Source: Paracoccus sp. (in: a-proteobacteria) (GTDB lineage: Bacteria; Pseudomonadota; Alphaproteobacteria; Rhodobacterales; Rhodobacteraceae). Taken from it: a stretch of DNA of 64,000 nucleotides. Made by a program: the position numbers and the translations under genes. The DNA is taken from positions 23,011 to 87,010 of the forward strand of contig JAUNTL010000002.1 in assembly GCA_030538705.1 (NCBI GenBank), written 5' to 3'. Shown one piece after another: positions 1-9,135 of the stretch; the stretch's first letter is position 1, and each line of letters opens with the position of its first letter. Below the pieces are notes generated by a model that worked only from the letters and a program-made list of their open reading frames with translations, ran no database searches and had not been told where the DNA came from.

Positions 1-2
1 CG

Positions 3-932
3 ACGCTTCTGCGGATGCTGGCGGGGCTGGAACATATCACCTCGGGGCAGATCCGCATCGGTGAACGGGTGGTCAACGACCTGCCGCCCAAGGAACGCGA
101 CATCGCGATGGTGTTCCAGAACTATGCGCTTTATCCGCATCTGACCGTGGCCGAGAATATGGGCTTTTCGCTAAAGCTGGCCGGCGCCGGCAAGGCCGAG
201 ATCGCCGAAAAGGTCCGCCCCGCCGCCGAGATCCTGGGCCTTGCGCATCTGCTGGAACGCTATCCGCGCCAGCTGTCGGGCGGCCAGCGCCAGCGCGTCG
301 CCATGGGCCGCGCCATCGTGCGCAAGCCGCAGGTCTTTTTGTTCGACGAGCCGCTGTCCAACCTTGACGCCAAGCTGCGCGTTTCGATGCGCACCGAGAT
401 CAAGAACCTGCACCAGCGGCTGAAGACGACGACCGTCTATGTCACCCACGACCAGATCGAGGCGATGACCATGGCCGACAAGATCGTCGTCATGCATGAT
501 GGCCGCGTCGAACAGATCGGCGCGCCGCTGGAACTGTATGACCGTCCCGCCAATCTGTTCGTCGCCGGCTTTATCGGCAGCCCGGCGATGAGCATGATCC
601 ACGGCACGCTGGAGGGCGGGGTCTTTGTCGCCGGGGATGGCACCCGCCTGCCCGTGACCAATCCGGGCCGCGCCGTGGCGGGGCAAAAGCTGGTCTATGG
701 CATCCGCCCCGAAGCCATGTCGATCGGCGGTGATATCCCGCTGAAGGTCGAGGTGACAGAACCCACCGGTGCCGAAACCCATGTGGTCGGCTCTCTCGGC
801 GGGTCCGAAATCACCGCAGTATTCCGTGAACGTGTCAGCGCGCCGCCCGGCGGCACATTGATGATCGGCGTCGATCCCGGCGCCGTGCATCTGTTCGATG
901 CCGAGACCGGCATCCGTTTGACGGGCATCTGA
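3..932 (+). CDS. Sugar ABC transporter ATP-binding protein (UgpC/MalK type), 5' truncated by window
   Basis: This is the cytoplasmic ATPase of a carbohydrate importer. The reading frame is open to the left edge and starts inside the helix after Walker A ([10 protein letters not shown]), so the first roughly 40 residues lie outside the window. Visible motifs are the Q-loop ([10 protein letters not shown]), the ABC signature [14 protein letters not shown], Walker B (FLFDEPLSN), the D-loop and the switch histidine (YVTHDQ). A C-terminal TOBE/MalK regulatory domain follows. It leads an operon with a binding protein and two permeases on the same strand. The substrate class is inferred from the CUT1-type architecture. 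The exact sugar cannot be read, but the neighbouring sugar-acid enzymes suggest a sugar acid or polyol. Confidence 0.93.
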   Translation, partial: TLLRMLAGLEHITSGQIRIGERVVNDLPPKERDIAMVFQNYALYPHLTVAENMGFSLKLAGAGKAEIAEKVRPAAEILGLAHLLERYPRQLSGGQRQRVAMGRAIVRKPQVFLFDEPLSNLDAKLRVSMRTEIKNLHQRLKTTTVYVTHDQIEAMTMADKIVVMHDGRVEQIGAPLELYDRPANLFVAGFIGSPAMSMIHGTLEGGVFVAGDGTRLPVTNPGRAVAGQKLVYGIRPEAMSIGGDIPLKVEVTEPTGAETHVVGSLGGSEITAVFRERVSAPPGGTLMIGVDPGAVHLFDAETGIRLTGI

Positions 933-994
933 TTTTCGCAGCGGCGTCCGCGCCGCATATAGATGAGCCAGCAGGAGATGAGGAGGACTCCAGC

Positions 995-2314
995 ATGACG
1001 ATCGACCGCAGAAGACTGCTACAAAGCGGTGCGGCCCTTGCCGCCGCCGGCACCATCATGGGACCGTTCCGCGCGACCCGCGCATTGGCACAGGGCGCGC
1101 CGAAGTTCACCCCCGAAGAAGGCGCCAGCCTGCGCCTGCTGCGCTGGGTGCCCTTCGTCAAGGGCGAGGAAGATGCCTGGAACGCCAACACCGCCGCCTT
1201 TACCGAGGCAACCGGTGTCGAGGTCCGCATCGACCAGGAAAGCTGGGAGGATGTGCGCCCCAAGGCCGCCGTCGCCGCCAATGTCGGCTCTGGCCCGGAT
1301 ATGGTGATGAGCTGGTTTGACGACCCGTTCCAGTATCCCGACAAGCTGGTTGATGTCACCGACCTGTGTGAACATCTGGGCGAGCTGAACGGCGGCTGGT
1401 ATGACGGGCTGAAAGGCTATGGCTTTGACCGCCAGCGCAACGCCTGGATCTCGACGCCGCTCTGCGCCATCGGCAACGCCATCTGCTATCGCGAAAGCCA
1501 TATGAAGGCCGCCGGCTTTGACGAGTTTCCGACCGATACCGATGCCTTCCTTGCGCTGTGTACGGCGCTGAACGAAAAGGGCACGCCGGCCGGTTTCCCG
1601 TTTGGCAAGGCGGTGGGCGATGGGAACAACTTTGCCCATTGGCTGCTGTGGAGCCACGGCGGTAGCACGGTCGATGAAAACGGGCAGGTCGCCATCGACA
1701 GCCCCGAGACGCGGGCCGCCATCGAATACGCGAAAAAGCTGTATGCGGTCTTTATCGCCGGCACGGAAAGCTGGCTGGATATCAACAATAACCGCGCCTT
1801 CCTTGCCGGTGATGTATCGCTGACCGCGAACGGGGTGTCGCTGTATTATGCGGCGATCAATGATCCCAACCTGCAAGAGATCGCGCAGGATATCCGCACC
1901 AGCATCATGCCCATCGGCCCGGTCGGCACCTCGGTCGAGCTGCATCAGACCTCGACCATCTCGATCTTCAGCCATTGCAAATTCCCCAATGCAGCCAAAG
2001 CCTATCTGGAATGGATGTATGGCCGTGATCAGATGAATGCCTGGCTGTTGGGCGCAAGCGCCTATTGCTGTCAGGCGCTCAAGGGCTTTGCCGATAACCC
2101 GGTCTGGACCGACAACCCGATCCATGCGCCCTATGCCAAGGCGTCGGAATCGCTGCGGCCGAACGGCTATGCCGGGCCGCTGGGGCCGGCATCGGCCGGG
2201 GTGATGGCCGATTATGTTCTGGTCGACATGTTCGCCAGCGCCGTAACCGGCCAGTCCTCTGCCGATACCGCGATCACCGAGGCGGCCCGCCGCATCCAGC
2301 GCTACTATCGCTAG
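995..2314 (+). CDS. Extracellular sugar-binding protein (family 1) of CUT1 ABC importer
   Basis: A periplasmic solute-binding protein of 439 residues. The N-terminus has a Tat-like signal (DRRRLLQSG, a hydrophobic stretch, then ALAQG cleavage region). The start is supported by GAGGAGG upstream of the ATG. The body has the family 1 features: an EATGVEVRIDQESWED segment and a C-terminal region typical of sugar binders. It sits between the ATPase and two permeases, so it is the specificity component. It is followed by a perfect 12-bp hairpin before the first permease. Confidence 0.9.
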   Translation: MTIDRRRLLQSGAALAAAGTIMGPFRATRALAQGAPKFTPEEGASLRLLRWVPFVKGEEDAWNANTAAFTEATGVEVRIDQESWEDVRPKAAVAANVGSGPDMVMSWFDDPFQYPDKLVDVTDLCEHLGELNGGWYDGLKGYGFDRQRNAWISTPLCAIGNAICYRESHMKAAGFDEFPTDTDAFLALCTALNEKGTPAGFPFGKAVGDGNNFAHWLLWSHGGSTVDENGQVAIDSPETRAAIEYAKKLYAVFIAGTESWLDINNNRAFLAGDVSLTANGVSLYYAAINDPNLQEIAQDIRTSIMPIGPVGTSVELHQTSTISIFSHCKFPNAAKAYLEWMYGRDQMNAWLLGASAYCCQALKGFADNPVWTDNPIHAPYAKASESLRPNGYAGPLGPASAGVMADYVLVDMFASAVTGQSSADTAITEAARRIQRYYR

Positions 2315-2330
2315 GCGGCCTGCGCATCCC

Positions 2331-2355
2331 GAACCGGGCGGCCGCCGCCCGGTTC
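2331..2355 (+). promoter_or_regulatory. Intercistronic hairpin after sugar-binding protein gene
   Basis: GAACCGGGCGGC and its exact reverse complement are separated by one base, so the RNA would fold into a very stable stem with the innermost pairs opened to form the loop. There is no U-tract, so it is more likely an mRNA stabiliser or attenuator that favours the binding protein over the permeases than a full terminator. Confidence 0.6.
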
Positions 2356-2373
2356 AACCGACAGGAGCAACCC

Positions 2374-3312
2374 ATGGCAGACAGCACCCCCACCACAGCC
2401 AGCCCGCGCCGACCGCTGATGCGGCGCCTGATGGAAAGCCGCAATGGCATGGGGCTGATGTTCATGCTGCCGGCGGCGGTGTTTTTGCTGTGTTTTCTGA
2501 CCTATCCGCTGGGGCTGGGCGTCTGGCTGGGTTTCACCGATACCCGCATCGGCCGGCCCGGTGAGTTTGTCGGTCTGGATAACTATCAGTGGCTGTGGAA
2601 CGACCGGGTCTTTTGGCTGTCGGTGTTCAATACGCTGTTCTATACAACCGTCGCCTCATTCGCAAAATTCGGGCTGGGGCTGTGGCTGGCGCTGCTGCTG
2701 AACCGCAATCTGGCGTTCAAGAATTTCTTCCGCGCGGTGATCCTGCTGCCCTGGGTGGTGCCGACCGTGCTGTCGGCGATGGCATTCTGGTGGATATTCG
2801 ATTCGCAATTCTCGATCATCTCCTGGGTGTTGCAGAAATGGGGGTTGATCGACCGGCCGATCAACTTTCTTGGTGATCCGTGGAACGCCCGCTGGTCCGT
2901 GGTCTCAGCCAATATCTGGCGCGGCATCCCCTTTGTCGCCATCTCGCTGCTGGCCGGGCTTCAGACCATACCGCAGTCCCTGAACGAGGCCGCCGCCATT
3001 GACGGCGCCACCCGCTGGCAGATGTTCACCAAGGTCACACTGCCCCTGCTGACGCCGATCATCGCTGTGGTCATGACATTTTCGGTGCTGTTCACCTTTA
3101 CCGATTTCCAGCTGATCTATGTGCTGACCCGTGGCGGGCCGGTGAACGCCACGCATCTGATGGCCACGCTGTCGTTCCAGCGGGCCATTCCCGGCGGGCA
3201 ACTGGGCGAGGGCGCGGCCATCGCGGTCGCGATGATCCCCTTTTTGCTGGCGGCGATCCTGTTCAGCTTTTTCGGGCTGCAACGGCGCAAATGGCAGCAG
3301 GGGCAGGATTAA
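2374..3312 (+). CDS. Sugar ABC transporter permease (MalF/UgpA type)
   Basis: An inner-membrane permease of 312 residues with about six hydrophobic helices. The cytoplasmic EAA loop that contacts the ATPase is clear (NEAAAIDGATRWQMFTKVTLPLL, written here only as a family motif starting NEAAAIDGA). A short cytoplasmic N-terminus precedes the first helix (GLMFMLPAAVFLL). AGGAG lies just upstream of the ATG. It forms a heterodimer with the next gene product. Confidence 0.92.
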   Translation: MADSTPTTASPRRPLMRRLMESRNGMGLMFMLPAAVFLLCFLTYPLGLGVWLGFTDTRIGRPGEFVGLDNYQWLWNDRVFWLSVFNTLFYTTVASFAKFGLGLWLALLLNRNLAFKNFFRAVILLPWVVPTVLSAMAFWWIFDSQFSIISWVLQKWGLIDRPINFLGDPWNARWSVVSANIWRGIPFVAISLLAGLQTIPQSLNEAAAIDGATRWQMFTKVTLPLLTPIIAVVMTFSVLFTFTDFQLIYVLTRGGPVNATHLMATLSFQRAIPGGQLGEGAAIAVAMIPFLLAAILFSFFGLQRRKWQQGQD

Positions 3313-3322
3313 GGAGCGCGCG

Positions 3323-4198
3323 ATGTCCACCACCGAAGACAACCACGAAGGCATGGACCAGTATGAAAGCCGGGCGCGCCGCATCCTGACGGTATGGCTG
3401 CCGCTGTTTTGCTTTATGTTCGTGCTGCTGTTTCCGTTCTACTGGATGGCGATCACCGCCATCAAGCCGGACAACCAGCTGACCGATTACCGCAATCATA
3501 ACCCGTTCTGGGTGGTCGGCCCGACACTGCGGCATATGAAATATCTGCTGTTCGAAACCTCGTATCCGGCGTGGATGTGGAACACGATCATCGTCTCGGT
3601 CTGTTCGACGGTGATATCTCTGGTGGCATCCGTATTCGCCGCCTATGCGATCGAGCGGCTGCGCTTTCGCGGGGCGCGGGTCACCGGGCTGATGATCTTT
3701 CTGGCCTATCTGGTGCCGCCCTCGATCCTGTTCATTCCCCTGGCCTTTATCGTCTTTCAGGTCGGCATCTTTGATTCGCGGCTGGCCCTGATCCTGACCT
3801 ATCCGACCTTTCTGATCCCCTTTTGCACCTGGCTGCTGATGGGCTATTTCCGCTCGATCCCCTATGAGCTGGAGGAATCGGCACTGGTCGACGGGGCGAC
3901 CCGCTGGCAGATCCTGACCAAGGTCGTGCTGCCGCTGGCCGTGCCCGGGCTGATCTCGGCGGGGATCTTTGCCTTTACGCTGTCATGGAATGAATTCATT
4001 TATGCGCTGACATTCATTTCCAGTTCGGAAAACAAGACCGTTCCGGTCGGTGTTCTGACCGAACTGGTGCGCGGCGATATCTATGAATGGGGCGCGCTGA
4101 TGTCAGGCGCGCTGCTGGGATCGCTGCCGGTGGTGATCCTCTATTCGTTCTTTGTCGATTACTATGTCAGCTCGATGACCGGTGCGGTCAAGGAATAG
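3323..4198 (+). CDS. Carbohydrate ABC transporter permease (MalG/UgpE type)
   Basis: The second permease, 291 residues, with six predicted helices and the EAA loop ESALVDGATRWQIL. AAGGAGCGCGCG precedes the ATG, 10 bases after the previous stop. It ends the importer operon. The stop codon is the first base of a rho-independent terminator stem, so transcription should finish here. Confidence 0.92.
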   Translation: MSTTEDNHEGMDQYESRARRILTVWLPLFCFMFVLLFPFYWMAITAIKPDNQLTDYRNHNPFWVVGPTLRHMKYLLFETSYPAWMWNTIIVSVCSTVISLVASVFAAYAIERLRFRGARVTGLMIFLAYLVPPSILFIPLAFIVFQVGIFDSRLALILTYPTFLIPFCTWLLMGYFRSIPYELEESALVDGATRWQILTKVVLPLAVPGLISAGIFAFTLSWNEFIYALTFISSSENKTVPVGVLTELVRGDIYEWGALMSGALLGSLPVVILYSFFVDYYVSSMTGAVKE

Positions 4199-4220
4199 GG
4201 GGCAAAAGCCCCCTTTCTTT
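4198..4220. terminator. Rho-independent terminator between convergent genes
   Basis: GGGGGC, loop AAAA, GCCCCC, followed by TTTCTTT. It begins at the last base of the permease stop codon and ends at the stop of the convergent dehydrogenase gene. The T-rich run is on the plus strand only, so it mainly serves the importer operon. Confidence 0.85.
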
Positions 4221-4948
4221 CAATAGGTCGCCCGGCCGCCCGAGATGTCGAATACGGCGCCGGTCGAGAAAGAGCATTCCTCTGACGCCAGCCAGGCCAC
4301 AAGCGCCGCCGCCTCGTCAGGTTCCAGAAAGCGGCTCAGCGGGATCTTCGACAGCATATAGTCGATATGCTCTTGCGTCATCTGATCAAAGATCGGGGTG
4401 CGCGCGACCGCAGGGGTGATGCAATTGGCGATGACGCCCGTTCCGGCCAGTTCCTTGCCCAGCGATTTGGTCAGCGCGATCAGCCCGGCCTTGGAGGCCG
4501 AATAATGCGCGGCATTGGGGTTGCCCTCTTTGCCGGCGATGGATGCGATATTGACGATGCGCCCGTAGCCGCGCGCGGTCATACCCGGCAGCAGCGCCTG
4601 ACAGATCACGAAAGGCGCGGTCAGGTTGACCGCCATGACCTGCCGCCAGACCTCGGGTTCAAGCGCGGTCACGGGGGCATTGCCGCCGGTGATCCCGGCA
4701 TTGTTGATCAGGATATCCACCGCCCCCGCGTCCTGCGCCGCCTGAGCCACAGCCGCATCGTCGCACAGATCAAGCACCCGCCATTCGGCGCCAAGTTCGG
4801 CCGCCGCGCGTTCCAGCGGCTCTTGCTGGACGTCCCACAATACCAGCCCGGCACCGCTGGCATGCAGGCGCCGGGCGATGGCAAGGCCGATGCCCTGTGC
4901 TGCACCGGTCACCACCGCGCGGCGCCCCCGAAGGTCGATCTGGTTCAT
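4220..4948 (-). CDS. SDR family NAD(P)-dependent oxidoreductase
   Basis: A classical short-chain dehydrogenase of 242 residues. The N-terminus has the Rossmann motif TGAAQGIG, then NNAG (around residue 87), the catalytic Ser in IASIAGKEG and the Tyr-x3-Lys pair in HYSASKAG. It is the last gene of a minus-strand operon behind an FCD-type GntR regulator and a DenD-like dehydrogenase. It probably oxidises or reduces a hydroxyl group of a sugar acid intermediate. The C-terminal GRATY is typical of 3-oxoacyl-reductase-like SDRs. Substrate is inferred only from context. Confidence 0.88.
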   Translation of the reverse strand: MNQIDLRGRRAVVTGAAQGIGLAIARRLHASGAGLVLWDVQQEPLERAAAELGAEWRVLDLCDDAAVAQAAQDAGAVDILINNAGITGGNAPVTALEPEVWRQVMAVNLTAPFVICQALLPGMTARGYGRIVNIASIAGKEGNPNAAHYSASKAGLIALTKSLGKELAGTGVIANCITPAVARTPIFDQMTQEHIDYMLSKIPLSRFLEPDEAAALVAWLASEECSFSTGAVFDISGGRATY

Positions 4949-4965
4949 GCTATCCTCTTTCAGGT

Positions 4966-5697
4966 TCAGCCAAGGGTTTCAGCCAGCCGCCCGCGCAGCA
5001 GCTCAAGCTGCTGGGCATCGGCACGGTCGCGGTGGGCCTGATGGGCGTCGCGCGCCGCCACCGGGTCGCCGGCGGCAATCGCGGCAAGGATGCGGCGATG
5101 TTCCGCGTCCGAAACCAGCGGCCGCGGGCGCAGCCGCTGGATCAGCACGCGGGCGCGATATTGCTGCCCCCAGTAATCGCCCAATGTCCTGAGCAGCCGG
5201 GGATTGCCGCACAGCGCCACCGTGGTCGCATGCCAGTCGTCATCCATGTCCGACCAGCGGTCGATATCGCCGGCCTCGGTCGCACGTTCCATCCGGTCGA
5301 GCATCTGGGCCAGATGAGCATGTTCCGCATCGCTCAGCCCGCGCCGGGCAACCAGTTCGACGGCCCGGATCTCCAGCGCCGAAAACACGTCCAGCACGTC
5401 ACGCACATCGCTCAGCGTCATTGCCATGACGGTGATGCCATGACGCGGGCGAATGGTCACCAGACCCTCCTCGGCCAGCCGGATGACGGCCTCGCGCACG
5501 GGGGTGCGCGACAGGCCCAGCAGCGCCGCCAGCTCGGTTTCCAGCAAGGTCGTGCCCGGCGCCAGCCGGCCGGTCAGAATGCGATAGCGCAGCTCGTGAT
5601 AGGCACGTTCGCGCGCGGGCATGCCGGCCACGCCGGCCATGCTCGGCTCTGGCCGCGCGGCGCGGCGGCCCCGCCGGGTCAGAAGATCGCCATTCAC
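4966..5697 (-). CDS. GntR family regulator, FCD (FadR) subfamily
   Basis: A DNA-binding regulator with an N-terminal winged helix (AYHELRYRILTGRL ... LSRTPVREAVIRLAEEGLV) and a C-terminal all-helical FCD ligand domain with the metal-binding pattern D-x3-H (DDDWH). The GTG start chosen lies five bases after the upstream dehydrogenase stop; an in-frame ATG at 5640 (MAGVAGMPARER) gives a more usual N-terminus and is an equal candidate. It likely controls the sugar-acid genes around it; a TGTATACA palindrome of the kind bound by this subfamily lies in the divergent promoter region. Confidence 0.88.
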   Translation of the reverse strand: MNGDLLTRRGRRAARPEPSMAGVAGMPARERAYHELRYRILTGRLAPGTTLLETELAALLGLSRTPVREAVIRLAEEGLVTIRPRHGITVMAMTLSDVRDVLDVFSALEIRAVELVARRGLSDAEHAHLAQMLDRMERATEAGDIDRWSDMDDDWHATTVALCGNPRLLRTLGDYWGQQYRARVLIQRLRPRPLVSDAEHRRILAAIAAGDPVAARDAHQAHRDRADAQQLELLRGRLAETLG

Positions 5698-5701
5698 CCC
5701 A

Positions 5702-6685
5702 TCACGCCCGACCGCTTGTCTGCGCGCTGTCACGGATATGGGCGCGGATGATATCATCCATCCCCGCATCCGCAGCAAAGCCAAATTCCAGCGCGCGCGC
5801 CGGGTCAAAATCCCGCGGCCAGCCCGCGACGATGGCGCGGATCGTCGGATCGGGTTCGCGCCGGACCCGGGCCACCGTATCATCGCCCGCAACGCGGCGC
5901 AGCGATTCCAGCATCTCGCCCACGGTCGCCGATATCCCCGGCATGGTCAGGCAGCGACGCGCACCCAAAGGCGCCAGATCCATGACCGCAGCATGCAGCA
6001 GGAAACCCACGCCGGAATCGGGGCTGGCCAGCCAGTGGCGCACATCGTCATCGACCGGCAGAATGGCCTCCTGCCCCGCCAGCGGCTCGCGGATGATCCC
6101 CGAAAAGAACCCCGAGGCCGCCTTGTTGGGCAGGCCCGGCCGCACAACGATGGTGGGCAGCCGAATGCCGATGCCATCAAAGATACCGCGCCGGGAATAG
6201 TCGTTCAGCAACAATTCGCCGATCATTTTCTGGGTGCCATAGCTGGTCATCGGCGCGGTCAGGAAGGTGTCGCTGATCCGGTCCTCGAACGGTGCCCCGA
6301 AAACGGCGATTGATGATGTATACACCACGCGCGGGCAATAGTCGTCCTGCGCCCGGATCGCCTCGAACAGGTGGCGGGTTCCGTCCAGATTGATCCGGTA
6401 TCCCTTGTCGAAATCCGCTTCGGCCTCGCCCGAGACGACGGCCGCGAGATGAAAGATCACATCCGGGCGCCCGGCAATCAGCCCGTTGACCATGTCCGGG
6501 TCGGAAATGTCGCCCGCGGTGATATCCAACGTGATAGAGCTGTCACCCGCGTCCAGATCGGCGGGGACCACATCAAAGGCGGCAATGCGGTCAATCGCCC
6601 GCCCGCCCAGCGTGCCATCGGAAATCAGCCGCTGCGCCAGTCGCCGGCCCACCATTCCGGCCGCCCCGATAATCAAAATCCGCAT
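5702..6685 (-). CDS. denD: NAD-dependent epimerase/dehydratase, D-erythronate dehydrogenase-like
   Basis: An extended SDR of 327 residues. It has the Rossmann motif GAAGMVGRRLA, the FHLAAVVSGEAEADF segment characteristic of DenD proteins, the VVYTSSIAVFGAP strand and the catalytic Y-x3-K in SYGTQK. DenD oxidises D-erythronate at C2 to start tetronate breakdown. The ATG at 6685 gives MRILIIGAAG directly; a GTG nine bases upstream is also possible. It is first in an operon with the GntR regulator and an SDR, and divergent from an HpcH/HpaI aldolase. The gene name rests on remembered family likeness, not on a search. Confidence 0.75.
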   Translation of the reverse strand: MRILIIGAAGMVGRRLAQRLISDGTLGGRAIDRIAAFDVVPADLDAGDSSITLDITAGDISDPDMVNGLIAGRPDVIFHLAAVVSGEAEADFDKGYRINLDGTRHLFEAIRAQDDYCPRVVYTSSIAVFGAPFEDRISDTFLTAPMTSYGTQKMIGELLLNDYSRRGIFDGIGIRLPTIVVRPGLPNKAASGFFSGIIREPLAGQEAILPVDDDVRHWLASPDSGVGFLLHAAVMDLAPLGARRCLTMPGISATVGEMLESLRRVAGDDTVARVRREPDPTIRAIVAGWPRDFDPARALEFGFAADAGMDDIIRAHIRDSAQTSGRA

Positions 6686-6715
6686 TCCCGACACCCCCGG
6701 CCAAACCGAACATCC

Positions 6716-6725
6716 ATGTATACAT
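6716..6725. promoter_or_regulatory. Perfect palindrome ATGTATACAT, likely FCD-GntR operator
   Basis: A 10-bp perfect palindrome in the 100-bp intergenic region between the divergent denD-like and aldolase genes. TGTATACA-type centres are known operators of FCD-type GntR regulators such as VanR. The regulator encoded two genes away is the natural candidate to bind it and control both directions. Confidence 0.5.
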
Positions 6726-6787
6726 TACGCGCGAAATAGTGAAGATCAAGCCATCCGGGACAGACCGGGACACGCCGGAGAAGAGCA

Positions 6788-7567
6788 ATGAGCAACCGCC
6801 TGAAACAGCGCCTTGCCGCGGGTGAATGCGTGCGCGCAGCCTGGGCAGAACTGGGCAGCCCCGATGCCGCCGAGATCATGGTCCTTCACGGCTGGCCGAC
6901 CATTATCATCGACGGTGAACATGGGATCGGCGATCTGGAAACCTGGGTCGCCATGGCCCGCGCGATCGAGGCTGCCGGCGGTCATGCCGTCCTGCGCGTG
7001 CCCCATGGCGACGAGGCCCTGCTCAAGCGCGTGCTGGACCGGGGATTCCGCTCGATCATCGTGCCGATGGTCAACTCGGCCGCCGCAGCCCGTGATATCG
7101 CCGCCGCCTGCCGTTATCCGGGCGCAGGGCGGCGCGGCTATGCGGCGCCCATCGTCCGCGGCTCGGGCTTTGGGACGGTGCCTGATTACGCCCGGCAGGC
7201 AGCGGCGCGGGATCTGCTGCTGATCGTGCAATGCGAGCATATTGACGCGGTGGCCGATCTTGACGCGATCATGGCGGTGCCGGGGATCGACATGGTTTTC
7301 GTCGGCCCCAATGATCTGGCCGGCTCCATGGATCTGCTGGAGAATCTGACCGCGCCCGCGCTGACAGAGGCATTCACGCAGATCGAGGCGGCAGCGGCGC
7401 GCAACGGCTGTGCATTGGGCACCATCCCCGGGCCGGGCCGCACATGGGCCGGGCTGGCACAGCTGGGCTATCGGCTGATCGCCGGGCCGAATGATGTCTC
7501 GCTGCTGATCGCCGGCGCCCGCGAGGCCGCCCGCGCGGGCGGGGACAGCGCGCCCGACTGGGGCTGA
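6788..7567 (+). CDS. HpcH/HpaI aldolase/citrate lyase family protein
   Basis: A class II (metal-dependent) pyruvate aldolase-like protein of 259 residues. Family motifs are IDGEHG (metal and base region), RVPHGDEALLKRVLDRG, VPMVNSA, the second metal Glu region QCEHIDAV, and FVGPNDLAGSM near the C-terminus. GGAGAAGAGCA precedes the ATG. Such enzymes cleave 2-keto-3-deoxy sugar acids to pyruvate plus an aldehyde. Placed divergently from a DenD-like dehydrogenase and near a sugar importer, it would complete a sugar-acid catabolic route; the substrate is an inference. Confidence 0.88.
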   Translation: MSNRLKQRLAAGECVRAAWAELGSPDAAEIMVLHGWPTIIIDGEHGIGDLETWVAMARAIEAAGGHAVLRVPHGDEALLKRVLDRGFRSIIVPMVNSAAAARDIAAACRYPGAGRRGYAAPIVRGSGFGTVPDYARQAAARDLLLIVQCEHIDAVADLDAIMAVPGIDMVFVGPNDLAGSMDLLENLTAPALTEAFTQIEAAAARNGCALGTIPGPGRTWAGLAQLGYRLIAGPNDVSLLIAGAREAARAGGDSAPDWG

Positions 7568-7721
7568 GCCGCGACCGGCAATCGCGCGATGGCGGCCACG
7601 CATGCGCGGCCGGGCCGCTGCCCCGGACAGCCACAAAGCCGGCGGACCCGTTTATGCCTTGCGTCCCGCCGGCGGGTGGTTTGCGTCCGGGCGCGGGACC
7701 AACGGCCCCTTTCTCCGCCGG

Positions 7722-8240
7722 TTAAAGATAATTCGTCGGAACGGCCGTGGTGAACTTCAGCTCTTCCATGGCGATGGAGGAACTGATCTGCGAAAACTCC
7801 AGCCGCGCGATCATGGATTTATAAACCTGATCGTAGGTTTCGATATCGGGCACCAGCACCTTGAGGATGTAATCGGTCGATCCGGTCAGACGATAGGCCT
7901 CGACGACCTCGGGCATGGACTCGATCAACTCGCGGAACTGCTCCAGCCACGAGATTTCGTGCCGTGGGGCGGTAATGCCGATGAACATGGTCAGCCCGAC
8001 CCCGGCATGGCGGGGATCGACAAGCGTGACCCGGCCACGGATGACGCCGGCATCCTCCAGCTTGCGGATACGGCGCCAGCAGGGCGTCTGCGACAGGCCG
8101 ATCTCTTCGGCGATGACGGCGACCGAACGGTCGCTTTGCTGCAACAGATCAAGGATCTGGCGGTCGATCTCGTCGAAACTGGCGCCTTCGGCCGCGACAG
8201 AGCGGCGCGGGCGGGTGGGGCGAACTGTCTGCGGCTTCAT
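7722..8240 (-). CDS. Lrp/AsnC family transcriptional regulator
   Basis: A 172-residue regulator with an N-terminal helix-turn-helix (DRQILDLLQQSDRSVAVIAEEIGLSQTPCWRRI) and a C-terminal RAM/ACT-like ligand domain (TGSTDYILKVLVPDIETYD). It has an extra Arg/Pro-rich N-terminal tail of about 20 residues. Its start overlaps the stop of the VOC gene by four bases (ATGA), so the two are co-translated. It is the last gene of a minus operon facing away from the large peptide-type importer operon. It could sense an amino acid and control both. Confidence 0.92.
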   Translation of the reverse strand: MKPQTVRPTRPRRSVAAEGASFDEIDRQILDLLQQSDRSVAVIAEEIGLSQTPCWRRIRKLEDAGVIRGRVTLVDPRHAGVGLTMFIGITAPRHEISWLEQFRELIESMPEVVEAYRLTGSTDYILKVLVPDIETYDQVYKSMIARLEFSQISSSIAMEELKFTTAVPTNYL

Positions 8241-9124
8241 GCACCACCCCGGTCGGCACGGGTCTCGGGGATAAATTCGACAATCGTGCCGGCGGCATGT
8301 TCAGGCGCGACCCATATGCCGCCGGGCGATACCCGCCACGGCGTGCCCGCCGCATCCAGCGCCGCCCGCGTGACGTCCAGATCGCGGACCGCGAACTGCA
8401 CCCCGGCATAGGCCGATGCGGGGGTCGCCGCCGCCACCCCGTCATCAAAGCGCGCCCCTGCGGCCGCCGGCGTCAGGCACAGGATGGGGGCCGATGCCAC
8501 ACCCGTCGCCACCGTAACCGCCCCCGGCCCCGCCGGCCGCACGTATCCGGCCGCAAACAGCCGCGCCAGCCGGGCGGCCATCACCTCGGGTTCAGCTGTC
8601 ACCGCGATGATCCCGGCAAGCGCCGCCGCGCCGTTGGCATGGTCGCGCAGCTCGGGCCGCCAGACCATGTCCGGCGTCTTGTGCTGGCACATAAAGATCA
8701 GCCCGGCGGGAATTTCATCGGGGGCGAAATGCGCAACGGCAAAGGCCGCCTCGCCCTGCCCGCCGCCGGGCAGGGGCAAGGGGCGCGAGAACTCGGCCAC
8801 CTCGCCCGTGGCAATGCCCAGATCCGCCAGCGCAGCACGGGCCGCGCGGGCATCGTCGATCCGGCAGGCAATGGCGCGCAATCCCTGCCCATCGCGGGCA
8901 ATCATGTCGCGCTGATGCTGATTGGCGGGGGTATCGGCGATAATGCCCAGCAGTTCGAAATAGTCGTTGCCAAAGATGATCGTGTAATTCGCCGTGCCCT
9001 TTTCGACGCTGTGCGTGCCGCGCGGCGAGAGCGTGAACCCCAGCCGCCGCCATGCCGCAGCCGCCCCTTCCAGATCCGACGCCAGCAAGAACAGATGATC
9101 GACGCCTTTCACGGGGTGAGTCAT
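8237..9124 (-). CDS. VOC family protein (Glyoxalase-like domain)
   Basis: About 295 residues made of two vicinal-oxygen-chelate modules. The first begins GVDHLFLLASDLEGAAAAWRRLGF and the second near AYAGVQFAVRDLDVTRAALDAAGTPWR. FGNDYFELLGI is typical of the Glyoxalase-like (PF13468-type) proteins. I chose ATG 9124 because AAGGAAA sits seven bases upstream; an ATG at 9139 overlaps the stop of the preceding dehydrogenase as ATGA and would give five more residues. Reaction unknown; neighbours suggest handling of an imported amino acid derivative. Confidence 0.82.
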   Translation of the reverse strand: MTHPVKGVDHLFLLASDLEGAAAAWRRLGFTLSPRGTHSVEKGTANYTIIFGNDYFELLGIIADTPANQHQRDMIARDGQGLRAIACRIDDARAARAALADLGIATGEVAEFSRPLPLPGGGQGEAAFAVAHFAPDEIPAGLIFMCQHKTPDMVWRPELRDHANGAAALAGIIAVTAEPEVMAARLARLFAAGYVRPAGPGAVTVATGVASAPILCLTPAAAGARFDDGVAAATPASAYAGVQFAVRDLDVTRAALDAAGTPWRVSPGGIWVAPEHAAGTIVEFIPETRADRGGA

Positions 9125-9135
9125 CGGATTTCCTT

